A stretch of 64,000 nt of DNA from the NCBI RefSeq assembly GCF_040605635.1, contig NZ_JBEXDG010000006.1, forward strand, positions 62,001 to 126,000, written 5' to 3'. The notes below the pieces were generated by a model, which saw nothing but the letters and a program-made list of their open reading frames with translations, was not told where the DNA came from and did not search any database. Position numbers and translations under genes: made by a program. Within the stretch, counting starts at the first letter, position 1; each line of letters begins with the position of its first letter. Of this stretch, positions 26,136-34,393 are shown one piece after another. Source of the DNA: Dactylosporangium sp040605635. Its GTDB lineage: Bacteria > Actinomycetota > Actinomycetes > Mycobacteriales > Micromonosporaceae.

Positions 26136-26159
26136 CCTGACGCTTGCTGGCAGCAGCCC

Positions 26160-26357
26160 TCAACGGGGACGGTTGTTCCAGTTGTAGAAGGTAGGGATGT
26201 TCTCGAAGTGGTTCCAGGCGCAGACGGCGTTCGCGCCGTCCTCACCACTCGCCTCTGAGCGGGCGGCCCTTGCCACGGCGGCCTCGTCGAGCAGCACACG
26301 AAGGCCGTCAGCGGCTCCGTGGACGCGCTCGGTGACCGGGTCAGCGTGCTCCGGCAT
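26160..26357 (-). CDS. amcA: Multi-cyclophane RiPP precursor peptide, AmcA-like
   Basis: Sixty-five residues from ATG 26357. The start lies 17 bases inside the 3' end of the radical SAM gene, with GGAGGGAG at good spacing, so translation is coupled. The leader (residues 1-45) is Ala/Glu/Arg-rich and helical. The core near the C-terminus contains WNHFENIPTFYNWNN, with aromatic-x-Asn triplets FEN, FYN and WNN (and WNH) that suit three-residue cyclophane crosslinks made by radical SAM enzymes. The gene is small and could be missed by ordinary gene calling. Mature product and export are unknown; no transporter is adjacent. Confidence 0.82.
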   Translation of the reverse strand: MPEHADPVTERVHGAADGLRVLLDEAAVARAARSEASGEDGANAVCAWNHFENIPTFYNWNNRPR

Positions 26358-27447
26358 GGTCCAGCACTCCCTCCAGAAGGCAAATCTTGCTGTTCCGGCA
26401 GTGATTCGTCTCCGTACCGTCGAACCTGCCGTGCTCGAAGTAGCGGTTCGCCGCGTGGGCGCCGCCGCAGAAGCCGAAGTACGGGCAGGTCGAGCGGCAC
26501 GCCTCGACACCGCGCAGGTACTCCGGCACCCATCCGGCCGAGCCCGCCGCGTCGGCCAGGATGACGGACAGCGGCGTCTCCAGGACGCTGCCGGACGAGA
26601 AGTCGCCGTAATGGGCGTCGGTGAAGCCCGCCAGCTCGGGTGAGAGCAGGAAGACCCGGCCGTCGGCGGCGATCGTCGGGATCGGGTCGAGCGCGGCGGG
26701 CAGGATGCCGTCGGCGCCGCCGGACAGGACCGCGCCCGCGTAGCGCAGCGTCCACTCGATCTCCCGCACGTGGATGCGGGGGTCGCGCCGCCACGCCGCC
26801 ACGAGCTCGGCCCAGAACGCGCGGACCGCGCCGGCGCCGAAATCGTTGTCGCGCGCGTTGACGCCCTCCTGCTCCTCGATGTTGATCCCGAGGACGTCAC
26901 AGCCGAGGCCGAGGAAGTAGTCGTAGAGCCGCGTGGCCAGGCCGGGCGCGGGACCCGTCACGACGCACAGCGCCGAGAAGGGGATCTCGTGGCGCCGCAG
27001 CGTCTCGATGCCGCGGTGGATCCGCTGGTACGCGGGGGAGCCCGCCCGGTCGATCCGCTCATCATTCAGGTCGGGTGGCCCGTCGACGCTCACACTGATG
27101 TGCATCCGGTGCTCGGTGAAGAAGTCGCACCAGTCGTCGTCGATGAGCGTGGCATTCGTCTGCACATGATGCTCGACGCCCTCGAAGGGGGCCATCAGCT
27201 CCCGGAGGGCGGCTCGGCCCGCTGCCAGGGGCTCGCCGCCGTGCCAGACCACGGAGAAGCGGTCGTTGCCGGCGGCCCAGCCGTTGACCGACGCTGCCAC
27301 AGCACTGGCGGTCGAGGGGCTCATCCGGTCGTTGCGGGACCGGAACGGCAGGTAGCAATACGTGCAATCAAGGTTGCACAACGTCGTGGGCTGCATCACG
27401 ACATAACCTGGGATCTGCGAGATGCCCCGCATGCCGCTCCACGACAC
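26341..27447 (-). CDS. amcB: Radical SAM/SPASM cyclophane-forming peptide maturase, AmcB-like
   Basis: 368 residues, GTG 27447 with GGAGGAC upstream. The radical SAM cluster motif CNLDCTYC lies at residues about 23-30. A C-terminal SPASM-type cysteine region (CRSTCPYFGFCGGAHAANRY, then further Cys) would bind auxiliary Fe-S clusters. The family matches actinobacterial maturases that join an aromatic ring carbon to the beta carbon of a nearby residue in a small precursor. The AmcA-like precursor overlaps its end. The pair lies between DUF3073 and purM, with no other RiPP genes in view. Confidence 0.88.
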   Translation of the reverse strand: MSWSGMRGISQIPGYVVMQPTTLCNLDCTYCYLPFRSRNDRMSPSTASAVAASVNGWAAGNDRFSVVWHGGEPLAAGRAALRELMAPFEGVEHHVQTNATLIDDDWCDFFTEHRMHISVSVDGPPDLNDERIDRAGSPAYQRIHRGIETLRRHEIPFSALCVVTGPAPGLATRLYDYFLGLGCDVLGINIEEQEGVNARDNDFGAGAVRAFWAELVAAWRRDPRIHVREIEWTLRYAGAVLSGGADGILPAALDPIPTIAADGRVFLLSPELAGFTDAHYGDFSSGSVLETPLSVILADAAGSAGWVPEYLRGVEACRSTCPYFGFCGGAHAANRYFEHGRFDGTETNHCRNSKICLLEGVLDHAGAR

Positions 27448-27527
27448 CGCCCCGTCCTCCTTTTGGGTGTAGGGACGTGTCGCCTCAGCCTAGGTCTCTT
27501 GCACCGTTGCGGTAAGACCCCGGTGAC

Positions 27528-27564
27528 CGGAATAGGCGAGATTTCCCCGATCCCGCCTATTCCG
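27528..27564 (-). terminator. Hairpin downstream of purM
   Basis: CGGAATAGGCG and its exact complement flank a 15-base spacer, starting 12 bp after the purM stop. It probably separates purM/purF from the amc genes. Confidence 0.75.
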
Positions 27565-27575
27565 ACAGCAGATGG

Positions 27576-28730
27576 TCAGCCCCGCGTGTGCGAGCCGACC
27601 ATCTGCACCTGGCCGGTGCCCTCGATGACCTCGCCGACCTGCCAGGCGTCCAGGCCGCGGCCGGCGAGGAACGCCAGGGTGCGGTCGGCGTCCTCGGCGG
27701 AGACGACGGTCAGCATGCCGATGCCCATGTTGAAGGTGCTCTCCATCTCCATGTCATCGATGCGCCCCTTGGTGCGCACGAGGTCGAAGATGGGCTGCGG
27801 CCGCCAGGTCGAGCGGTCGACGACGGCGTCCACGTTCTCCGGCAGGACGCGGACCAGGTTGCCCGGGATGCCGCCGCCGGTGACGTGGGCATACGCGTGG
27901 ACCTCGCTCTCGGTGATGAGGTCGAGGCAGTCCTTGGCGTAGATCCGGGTCGGGGTGAGCAGCTCCTCGCCGAGGGTCCGCTGCGAGCCGAACTCGTCGA
28001 TGACGCTGTCCAGCCGCATCCGGCCGGCGCCGAGCAGCACGTGCCGGACCAGCGAGTAGCCGTTGGAGTGCAGGCCGGTGGAGCGCAGCGCGATGACGAC
28101 GTCGCCGACCTCGACCCGGTCACGGCCGAGGATCTTGTCCTCTTCCACGACGCCGACGCCCGTGCCGGAGATGTCGTACTCGTCGGGGCGCATGACGCCC
28201 GGGTGCTCGGCCGTCTCGCCGCCGAGCAGGGCGCAGCCCGCGTAGCGGCAGCCGTCCGCGATGCCCGCGCCGATCTCGGCGACCCGGTCCGGCACGACCT
28301 CGCCGCAGGCGATGTAGTCGAGCAGGAACAGCGGCTCGGCGCCGCAGGCCACCAGGTCGTCGACGACCATCGCGACGAGGTCGATGCCGACCGTGTCGTG
28401 GATGCCCATCGCCTGGGCGATGGCGAGCTTCGTGCCGACGCCGTCGGTCGACGAGGCGAGGATCGGGCTCTTGTACTTCTTGAGGTCGAGCCGGAACAGC
28501 CCCGCGAACCCGCCGATGTCACCCATGACCTCGGGCCGGTGCGTGCGGTGCACCTTGGTGCGGAGCAGCTCGACGGCCTTCTCGCCGGCGTGGATCGACA
28601 CGCCCGCGTCCGCATATGTCACGGTGCGCCTGCGGCTCCTGCCGTTACCGGCGGTCCACAACTGCCGCTCGGGGGTGCTGCCCTGGCCGGTCTCACCGGC
28701 CTTGTCGGCGCGCTCATCCACGTGCGTCAC
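27576..28730 (-). CDS. purM: Phosphoribosylformylglycinamidine cyclo-ligase
   Basis: 384 residues, GTG 28730 with GGGGAGAA upstream. AIR synthetase motifs include ASSTDGVGTK (ATP/substrate loop), GIDLVAMVVDDL and LGGETAEHPGVM. It closes the imidazole ring of AIR. The N-terminal ~45 residues are polar and poorly conserved; the fold begins near VTYADAGVSI. It follows purF with a 57-bp gap and is likely co-transcribed. Confidence 0.96.
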   Translation of the reverse strand: MTHVDERADKAGETGQGSTPERQLWTAGNGRSRRRTVTYADAGVSIHAGEKAVELLRTKVHRTHRPEVMGDIGGFAGLFRLDLKKYKSPILASSTDGVGTKLAIAQAMGIHDTVGIDLVAMVVDDLVACGAEPLFLLDYIACGEVVPDRVAEIGAGIADGCRYAGCALLGGETAEHPGVMRPDEYDISGTGVGVVEEDKILGRDRVEVGDVVIALRSTGLHSNGYSLVRHVLLGAGRMRLDSVIDEFGSQRTLGEELLTPTRIYAKDCLDLITESEVHAYAHVTGGGIPGNLVRVLPENVDAVVDRSTWRPQPIFDLVRTKGRIDDMEMESTFNMGIGMLTVVSAEDADRTLAFLAGRGLDAWQVGEVIEGTGQVQMVGSHTRG

Positions 28731-28787
28731 TTTCTCCCCTTTGATTGCCTTGGCGGCGACCACCGCATGGTGCTACGGGTGGGCGGG

Positions 28788-30347
28788 TCACGGGCGCAGC
28801 AGTGCGCCCGAGCCGCCCGGACTGGCGGCGACGCTGATCGCGCCGCCGTCCGTCGTGGTGGAAGCGGCCCCCGCGGCGCGCGCCACACCTTCCAGGACGT
28901 GCTTGCCGATCACGTTGTCGGCCGGCAGTTCAATCGGATACTGACCGTCGAAGCACGCGCTGCACAGCCGGTTGGCCGGCTGCTCGGTCGCGGCGATCAG
29001 GCCGGGCAGCGACACGTAGCCGAGCGAGTCGGCGCCGATCGACCGGCGGATCCCTTCGAGGTCGAGCCCGTTGGCGAGCAACTCCGCCCGGGTGGCGAAG
29101 TCGATGCCGTAGAAGCAGGGCCATTTGACCGGCGGCGACGAGATGCGGACGTGCACTTCGACTGCGCCAGCTTCTCGCAGCATACGAACGATCGCACGTT
29201 GGGTGTTTCCGCGCACGATGGAGTCGTCGACGACGACGAGACGCTTGCCCCGCACGTTGTCGCGCAGCGGGTTGAGCTTGAGCCGGATGCCCAGCTGGCG
29301 GATCGTCTGGGACGGCTGGATGAAGGTGCGCCCGACGTAGGCGTTCTTGACCAGGCCGTGGCCGAACGGGATGCCGGACTCGGCCGCGTAGCCGATCGCC
29401 GCGGGGGTGCCGGACTCGGGCACCGGGATGACCATGTCGGCCTCGACCGGGTGCTCCTTGGCGAGCGTGCGGCCGATCGCCACGCGCGCGGCGTGGACGT
29501 TGCGCCCGACGATCGTCGTGTCGGGGCGGGCCAGGTAGACATACTCGAACAGACAGCCCTTGGGGTCGGGGGTGCCGAAACGCGTCGAGCGCAGGCCGTG
29601 CTCGTCGATCGCGATCAGCTCGCCGGGCTCGATCTCCCGCACGACGCTGGCGCCGACGATGTCGAGCGCGGCGGTCTCGCTCGCCACCACCCAGCCGCGC
29701 TCGAGCCGGCCGAGGACCAGCGGGCGGACGCCGTTGACGTCGCGCGCCGCATACAGGGTGTCCTCGTCCATGAAGACGAAGCAGAACGCGCCCCGCAGGG
29801 TCGGCAGCACGTCCATGGCGGCGGCCTCGACCGACAGGTCGGGGCGGGCCGCGAGCAGCGCCGTCACCAGTGCGGTGTCGTTGGTGGAGTTCATCTGGTC
29901 GCGGTCGCCGAGCTCGGCGACGCGGCGGGCCAGCTCGGCGGTGTTGACCAGGTTGCCGTTGTGCGCCAGGGCGATCGTCGTGCCGCCCCGGTCCTCGCCG
30001 GGGGCGGTCGAACGCAGCGTGGGCTGCGCGTTCTCCCAGTTGGACCCGCCGGTGGTGGAGTAGCGCGCGTGGCCGATGGCGATGTGGCCGTGAAGGCTCG
30101 CCAGGGTCGGCTCGTCGAACACCTGCGACACCAGGCCGAGGTCCTTGTACACCACTACGCCTGAACCGTCGGACACCGCGATGCCGGCCGCTTCCTGACC
30201 ACGGTGCTGCAGTGCATACAGCCCGTAGTAGGTCATCTTCGCGACCTCTTCGCCCGGCGCCCATACGCCGAACACACCGCATTTGTCCTGTGGACCTGGA
30301 CGCTGGGGGTCGAGCTCGTGGCTCAACCGGCCATCGCCTCGGGGCAC
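28788..30347 (-). CDS. purF: Amidophosphoribosyltransferase
   Basis: 519 residues from GTG 30347 (AGGAG upstream). A 22-residue propeptide precedes the nucleophilic Cys of DKCGVFGVW, which becomes the N-terminus after self-processing. The PRPP-binding loop is VVVDDSIVRGNT. Cysteines in GCLFEYVY and RLCSACFDG fit the [4Fe-4S]-containing Bacillus-type enzyme. It makes phosphoribosylamine, the first committed step of purine synthesis. Confidence 0.97.
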   Translation of the reverse strand: MPRGDGRLSHELDPQRPGPQDKCGVFGVWAPGEEVAKMTYYGLYALQHRGQEAAGIAVSDGSGVVVYKDLGLVSQVFDEPTLASLHGHIAIGHARYSTTGGSNWENAQPTLRSTAPGEDRGGTTIALAHNGNLVNTAELARRVAELGDRDQMNSTNDTALVTALLAARPDLSVEAAAMDVLPTLRGAFCFVFMDEDTLYAARDVNGVRPLVLGRLERGWVVASETAALDIVGASVVREIEPGELIAIDEHGLRSTRFGTPDPKGCLFEYVYLARPDTTIVGRNVHAARVAIGRTLAKEHPVEADMVIPVPESGTPAAIGYAAESGIPFGHGLVKNAYVGRTFIQPSQTIRQLGIRLKLNPLRDNVRGKRLVVVDDSIVRGNTQRAIVRMLREAGAVEVHVRISSPPVKWPCFYGIDFATRAELLANGLDLEGIRRSIGADSLGYVSLPGLIAATEQPANRLCSACFDGQYPIELPADNVIGKHVLEGVARAAGAASTTTDGGAISVAASPGGSGALLRP

Positions 30348-30531
30348 GTTGCCGCTCCTGTCGTCGCAGTTGCTGAGGGTCGTCGGCGGTGTGGGTCGAG
30401 GGGAATCCGACCTGATAGGCGCCGGAAATTCGGTCGCCTTCGCGTCCCAAAGTGTACGCGAGGAATTTGACATGACGCACAGCCACAGTTCGCACGCTGT
30501 TCGTAACCAGTGTTACGCACGAATTGCGCAG

Positions 30532-30885
30532 TTACAAGGGCAGATAGGCGGATAAATCCGCGCGAACTCCGCTCGCGCGGATCTTCCCGCTGGTGACTGC
30601 TTCATGCCATGATTTCCGACCCGTGGCGATCTCGAGCCAGGTGGCGGGGTCGGTCTCCACGACGTTGGGTGGCGTACCTCTCGTATGGCGCGGACCCTCG
30701 ACACATTGAATCGCACCGTATGGAGGAACCCGCACCTCCACCGAACGGCCGGGAACACGGGACCGCAGGTCAGCCAGGAGTTCCCGCACCGCGTCACGCA
30801 GCGCGAATCTGTCCGGCACGACTCCGGCATCCATCGCATCAAGGACGGTTTGCACCGTTTCGGAATATCGGTGCGGAGTGGACAT
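30532..30885 (-). CDS. Sterol carrier family protein
   Basis: 117 residues from ATG 30885. The C-terminal block PPYGAIQCVEGPRHTRGTPPNVVE followed by TWLEIATGR-W is typical of the actinobacterial SCP-like protein encoded beside purF. No catalytic residues are known; it may bind a lipid or hydrophobic ligand. It lies upstream of purF on the same strand with about 180 bp between. Confidence 0.8.
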   Translation of the reverse strand: MSTPHRYSETVQTVLDAMDAGVVPDRFALRDAVRELLADLRSRVPGRSVEVRVPPYGAIQCVEGPRHTRGTPPNVVETDPATWLEIATGRKSWHEAVTSGKIRASGVRADLSAYLPL

Positions 30886-31069
30886 GCCCGGACAATACGA
30901 CCGGGTGTGGGCCGGTCGCAACACCCTGCGCCTTTCGCCGACCCCTGTGGACAAGGCATAGTTTGCTGCGGCGCACCATGCAAAGCGAGCCCCGCTCGCA
31001 TGTTGGACCATCGACAGACATGCTCGGCAGAGACGCTCGGGTGAAGTCAAGATCCGGAGGGGTGTGGAC

Positions 31070-33214
31070 GTGACTACCCACCGACGAGCCTTGCTGCTCC
31101 GCGCAGGGGCGGCGGCCGTACTGGTGACGGGCGCGCTGGTCGGCACGGCGGCGACGCCTGCCTTCGCAGCGGTCACTTCGAACGTGACTTCGGGCTCGTT
31201 CGACATCAACCCCGGCGAGACCAAGAACATCTCCGTCGCCCTGAGCAGCGACGCGGGACCGGCTGAAACGGTCACCGTGCGTGTCAGCGTCAACAACGCC
31301 AACCTGACCGTCAAGGGGATCACCTCGGACAGCGGCTGCGACTCCGGCGGAGCGTCGGCCGAGTGCGCGAACGTCACGGTCCCCGCCAATGGCAACAAGA
31401 CCGTCACGTTCCAGGTGCAGGCGAAGAGCCCCGGCACGATCCCGGCCGGCACGACCCAGCAGGCCGAGGCGAGCGTGACGGCGCCGGGCCTGACGGGCAG
31501 CGGCAAGGTCACCATCAACGCCAAGGGCCCCGCGGCGACGCAGCCCGCGGCCAACACCGTCAACGAGGTCTCGGGCACGGTCAACGACTCGACGACCGGC
31601 AAGGCCCTCAAGGGCGCCTCCGTCTCCATGGAGGACGGCGCCGGCAAGAGCCGCACCACGACCACCAACGACGCCGGTGTGTACCGCTTCCTCGGCACCG
31701 AGTCGAACCCGATCGCTCCCGGCAACATCTCGCTCGCGGTCACGATGAACGGGTACGACGCCGGCTCGAAGAGCGTCACCGTGCAGGCCGGCAAGTCGGC
31801 CACCGGGCAGCGGATCGCCATCGTGCCGGTCGGCTCGACCGCGTCGCCGATCATGCCGCCGAGCGCCGAGGACTCCGCGCCGGCCGGTGAGGAGTCGCAG
31901 TCGGCGGCGCCCAACGCGGGCAACACGTCCAGCACCTCCAGCGACGGTGGCAGCGGCCTCTCCTCGTACATCCTGATCGCGCTCGGCGCGCTCCTGGTCG
32001 TCTTCGGCATCGTCGCGATCGTGCTGCTCCTGCGCCGTCGCGGTGACGACGACGAAGAGGACCTCGACGAGGAGCCGGGCCCGCGGCGCGGCGGCGGTGG
32101 CGGCGCACGCCCCGGCTACCGGCAGGCCCAGGCCGACCCGACGATGGTCGGCGCGATGGGCGGCGCGCCCACGATGATCAACCGGGGCGCCGCCAACGAC
32201 GCCACCGCGATCGTGCGGCCCGGCCGCGTCACCGACTACGACGTTCCGCCGGACCCCTACGGCGCACCGCTGCCGCGGGCCGGCTCGGGCTACGGCGCGG
32301 GTGCCGCGGGTGCGGGCTACGGCGCCGCGAACGGCGGCGGCTACAACGACCAGGCGGGCTACAGCGACCAGGCCGGCTTCGCGCAGCAGGGTGCCCCCTC
32401 GGCCGGCGCGGGCTACGGCCCGTCGTCCCGCCCGGCGGTCGACCCCTACAGCCCCGAGTACGGCGCGAACGGCGGCGGCTACAACGACCAGGCCGGCTAC
32501 GGCCCGGGCGGCGGCGGTGGCGCCGGTGGCGGTGGCGGCGGCGGTTACGCCGACTCCACCCAGCGCTGGGAGCCGAGCGCCGGCAACGGCTACGCGGGCG
32601 GCCAGGGCGGCGGCGCGGGCTACGGCTCCGGCGGAGGCGGCGGTGCCAACGGCTACGGCGCCGAGTCCGGTCAGAACGGCTACGGCGGCGGCTCCGGTGG
32701 CGGATACAACGGCAACGGCGCGAACGGCTACGGCGCCGACCAGGGCGGCTACGGCGCAGGCGGTCAGGGCGGCTACGCCCAGGGCGGCGGTCAGGGTGGC
32801 TACGGGGCGGGCGACGACGGCTACGGTCCGGGCGGCGGCGGCGGCGGCGGCGCGAGCGCGGGCGGTCAGGGCGGTCAGGGTGGTTACGGCCCGAGCGCCG
32901 GCAACGGCTACAACGCCCAGGGCGACTACGACGGCCCGTACGCCGGCCGCGGCGGCTACGAGCCGGCCGCCGGATACGAGCGCGACGGCTACGAGCGCGT
33001 CCCCGAGCCCCCGCGCGCAGGCAGCGGGTATGACGGCGGCAACGACAACTACGAGCAGCGCGGCGGTTACGGCGACCCCCAGCAGGGTGCCCGCGGCGGC
33101 GCGGCCGGCAACAACAACTACGAGCAGCGCGGCGGCTACGGCGACCCCCAGGGTGCCCCCCGCGGTGGCGCGGCCGGCAACAACCGCCGGTCCCTGGACT
33201 GGCTGGACGACTGA
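31070..33214 (+). CDS. Secreted/membrane protein: Ig-like ectodomain, TM helix, giant Gly/Tyr-rich tail
   Basis: About 714 residues; GTG 31070 has GGAGG nine bases upstream (GTG 31064 possible). A signal peptide ends near ATPAFAAVTS. The ectodomain has a CARDB/Ig-like fold (residues about 35-160) and a carboxypeptidase-regulatory-like domain (NEVSGTVNDSTTGKALKGA). A membrane helix (YILIALGALLVVFGIVAIVLLL) is followed by RRR and an acidic strip. The last ~380 residues are Gly, Tyr, Asn and Gln repeats (GGYND, GYGA, NGYG). Type I topology puts this tail in the cytoplasm. Function unknown; condensate-like or scaffold behaviour is inference. Confidence 0.85.
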   Translation: MTTHRRALLLRAGAAAVLVTGALVGTAATPAFAAVTSNVTSGSFDINPGETKNISVALSSDAGPAETVTVRVSVNNANLTVKGITSDSGCDSGGASAECANVTVPANGNKTVTFQVQAKSPGTIPAGTTQQAEASVTAPGLTGSGKVTINAKGPAATQPAANTVNEVSGTVNDSTTGKALKGASVSMEDGAGKSRTTTTNDAGVYRFLGTESNPIAPGNISLAVTMNGYDAGSKSVTVQAGKSATGQRIAIVPVGSTASPIMPPSAEDSAPAGEESQSAAPNAGNTSSTSSDGGSGLSSYILIALGALLVVFGIVAIVLLLRRRGDDDEEDLDEEPGPRRGGGGGARPGYRQAQADPTMVGAMGGAPTMINRGAANDATAIVRPGRVTDYDVPPDPYGAPLPRAGSGYGAGAAGAGYGAANGGGYNDQAGYSDQAGFAQQGAPSAGAGYGPSSRPAVDPYSPEYGANGGGYNDQAGYGPGGGGGAGGGGGGGYADSTQRWEPSAGNGYAGGQGGGAGYGSGGGGGANGYGAESGQNGYGGGSGGGYNGNGANGYGADQGGYGAGGQGGYAQGGGQGGYGAGDDGYGPGGGGGGGASAGGQGGQGGYGPSAGNGYNAQGDYDGPYAGRGGYEPAAGYERDGYERVPEPPRAGSGYDGGNDNYEQRGGYGDPQQGARGGAAGNNNYEQRGGYGDPQGAPRGGAAGNNRRSLDWLDD

Positions 33215-33235
33215 CCTGCCCCGATGCACGAGGAG

Positions 33236-33264
33236 AACGGCGCCCCCCAGTGGGCGCCGTTTTT
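33236..33264 (+). terminator. Rho-independent terminator
   Basis: AACGGCGCCC pairs with GGGCGCCGTT around a 6-base loop, followed directly by TTT. It begins 21 bp after the stop of the Gly/Tyr-rich protein gene. A canonical intrinsic terminator. Confidence 0.9.
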
Positions 33265-33334
33265 CATGTCAGCGGCCGGTGGAAGTGGAGTGCGGCTGAC
33301 CGGGAAGGCGGAGCCGCCCTCCGCGGTCAGTGCC

Positions 33335-33508
33335 CTATGTGGTGTGGGTGCGGAGCGCGACCGCCGAGGACCGGGAGACGCACGCGGGATCCATGCTGAC
33401 GTCCAGGCTCGTCGACGGGCGCGGGTGCATCACCCGGAGCCAGCGCACCTTGCGCAGCATCTTGGCGGCCGGGCCGGGCTCCCGGTGGCGGGGCGTGTGG
33501 CCGATCAT
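33335..33508 (-). CDS. Small basic protein, 57 residues (candidate)
   Basis: ATG 33508 is preceded by TGAGGAAG at good spacing. The product is basic and His/Arg-rich (MIGHTPRHREPGP, KMLRKVRWLRVMHP), with one Cys and a Ser/Thr-rich end. I recognise no family. Its ribosome-binding site overlaps the stop of an 18-codon ORF, which suggests coupled translation. It is too short for confident calling and could be noise. Confidence 0.4.
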   Translation of the reverse strand: MIGHTPRHREPGPAAKMLRKVRWLRVMHPRPSTSLDVSMDPACVSRSSAVALRTHTT

Positions 33509-33517
33509 GCTGCTTCC

Positions 33518-33574
33518 TCAATGAACCATGTCACGCAACAGAGTGTGCGCGTCCGGCCACGCGATCGTCAGCAT
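33518..33574 (-). CDS. 18-residue leader-like ORF (candidate)
   Basis: MLTIAWPDAHTLLRDMVH, from ATG 33574 with a strong GGGAGGAGA site upstream. Its stop lies 9 bases before the start of the 57-residue ORF. It might be a leader peptide or translational coupler. Evidence is only the ribosome-binding site and position. Confidence 0.35.
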   Translation of the reverse strand: MLTIAWPDAHTLLRDMVH

Positions 33575-33651
33575 GCGAACGGCTCTCCTCCCGCACTGGT
33601 CAGCTTCCCCCGGAAGGAGGCGAGTAGGTAAGGCCGGTGCGTTGAGTACCG

Positions 33652-34167
33652 CTACTGGTAGCGGTGGCCCATCTCGGCGTGGATGGGCTCGCCGGTGGCG
33701 AGTGCCGTCAATGCCAACGACAACCGGCGGCGCAGGGACGCGCGGATCGTGGCGGCCTCCAGCGGCAGCCACCGGAAGCCGGTGAGCTCGTCGGCGGCGG
33801 GGCGCACCACCTCGGCGGGGTCGAGGACGCCGCCGTCGAAGACGAACTGCACCTGGTCGCTCCAGGGGCCGCGGCCGGGCGTCCAGTCGACGACCAGGAG
33901 GCGGCCGACGGGCCGGTCGAGGCCGAGCTCCTCGAGGACTTCCCGCCGGCAGCCGGCGGACGGGGGCTCGCCGGTCTCGACGATGCCGCCGGGCAGGTCG
34001 AGATAGGGCTTGTAGTTGGGCACCACGAAGAGGATCCGGTCCGAGGAGTCCCTGATCAGGGCGCCCGCGGCGACCGTCTTGTGAGCCATCCGCCGGGCGA
34101 TGCCGGGGTTGAACTCGGCCTCGGGCGGGCCTTCCTCGGCGAAGAACGACGTGGTCACGGTATCCAT
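33652..34167 (-). CDS. NUDIX hydrolase
   Basis: 171 residues from ATG 34167 (an in-frame longer start exists). The NUDIX box runs from GGIVETGEPP to REVLEELGL, with the Glu residues that bind Mg2+ intact. It hydrolyses a nucleoside-diphosphate-linked compound; the substrate cannot be told. Next to the small ORFs on the same strand. Confidence 0.88.
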   Translation of the reverse strand: MDTVTTSFFAEEGPPEAEFNPGIARRMAHKTVAAGALIRDSSDRILFVVPNYKPYLDLPGGIVETGEPPSAGCRREVLEELGLDRPVGRLLVVDWTPGRGPWSDQVQFVFDGGVLDPAEVVRPAADELTGFRWLPLEAATIRASLRRRLSLALTALATGEPIHAEMGHRYQ

Positions 34168-34393
34168 CCAGTGTCCATCCAATGGGGTACGCCGGTCTGC
34201 TGATGGTGAACGCATCTTGCGTAATGCAAAGGTAACTGGGCGTCAACCGAGGGGGGAGGTGGTGGCCGATCGGACCGGTCCTCGTCGCAACGGGTCCCGT
34301 GCGCTGGGGGTAGTTCGCGGGACTGGGGGTGGTGCCCGCGCGGGGCACCGCCCCCATGAAGCCCCATGAAGCCGGACGACCCGAAAGACAAGG

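Noticed and set aside
30839..33229. 796-codon Val/Ala/Arg frame opposite the Gly/Tyr-rich protein gene
   Set aside because: It mirrors the repeat composition of the real gene and has no start context.
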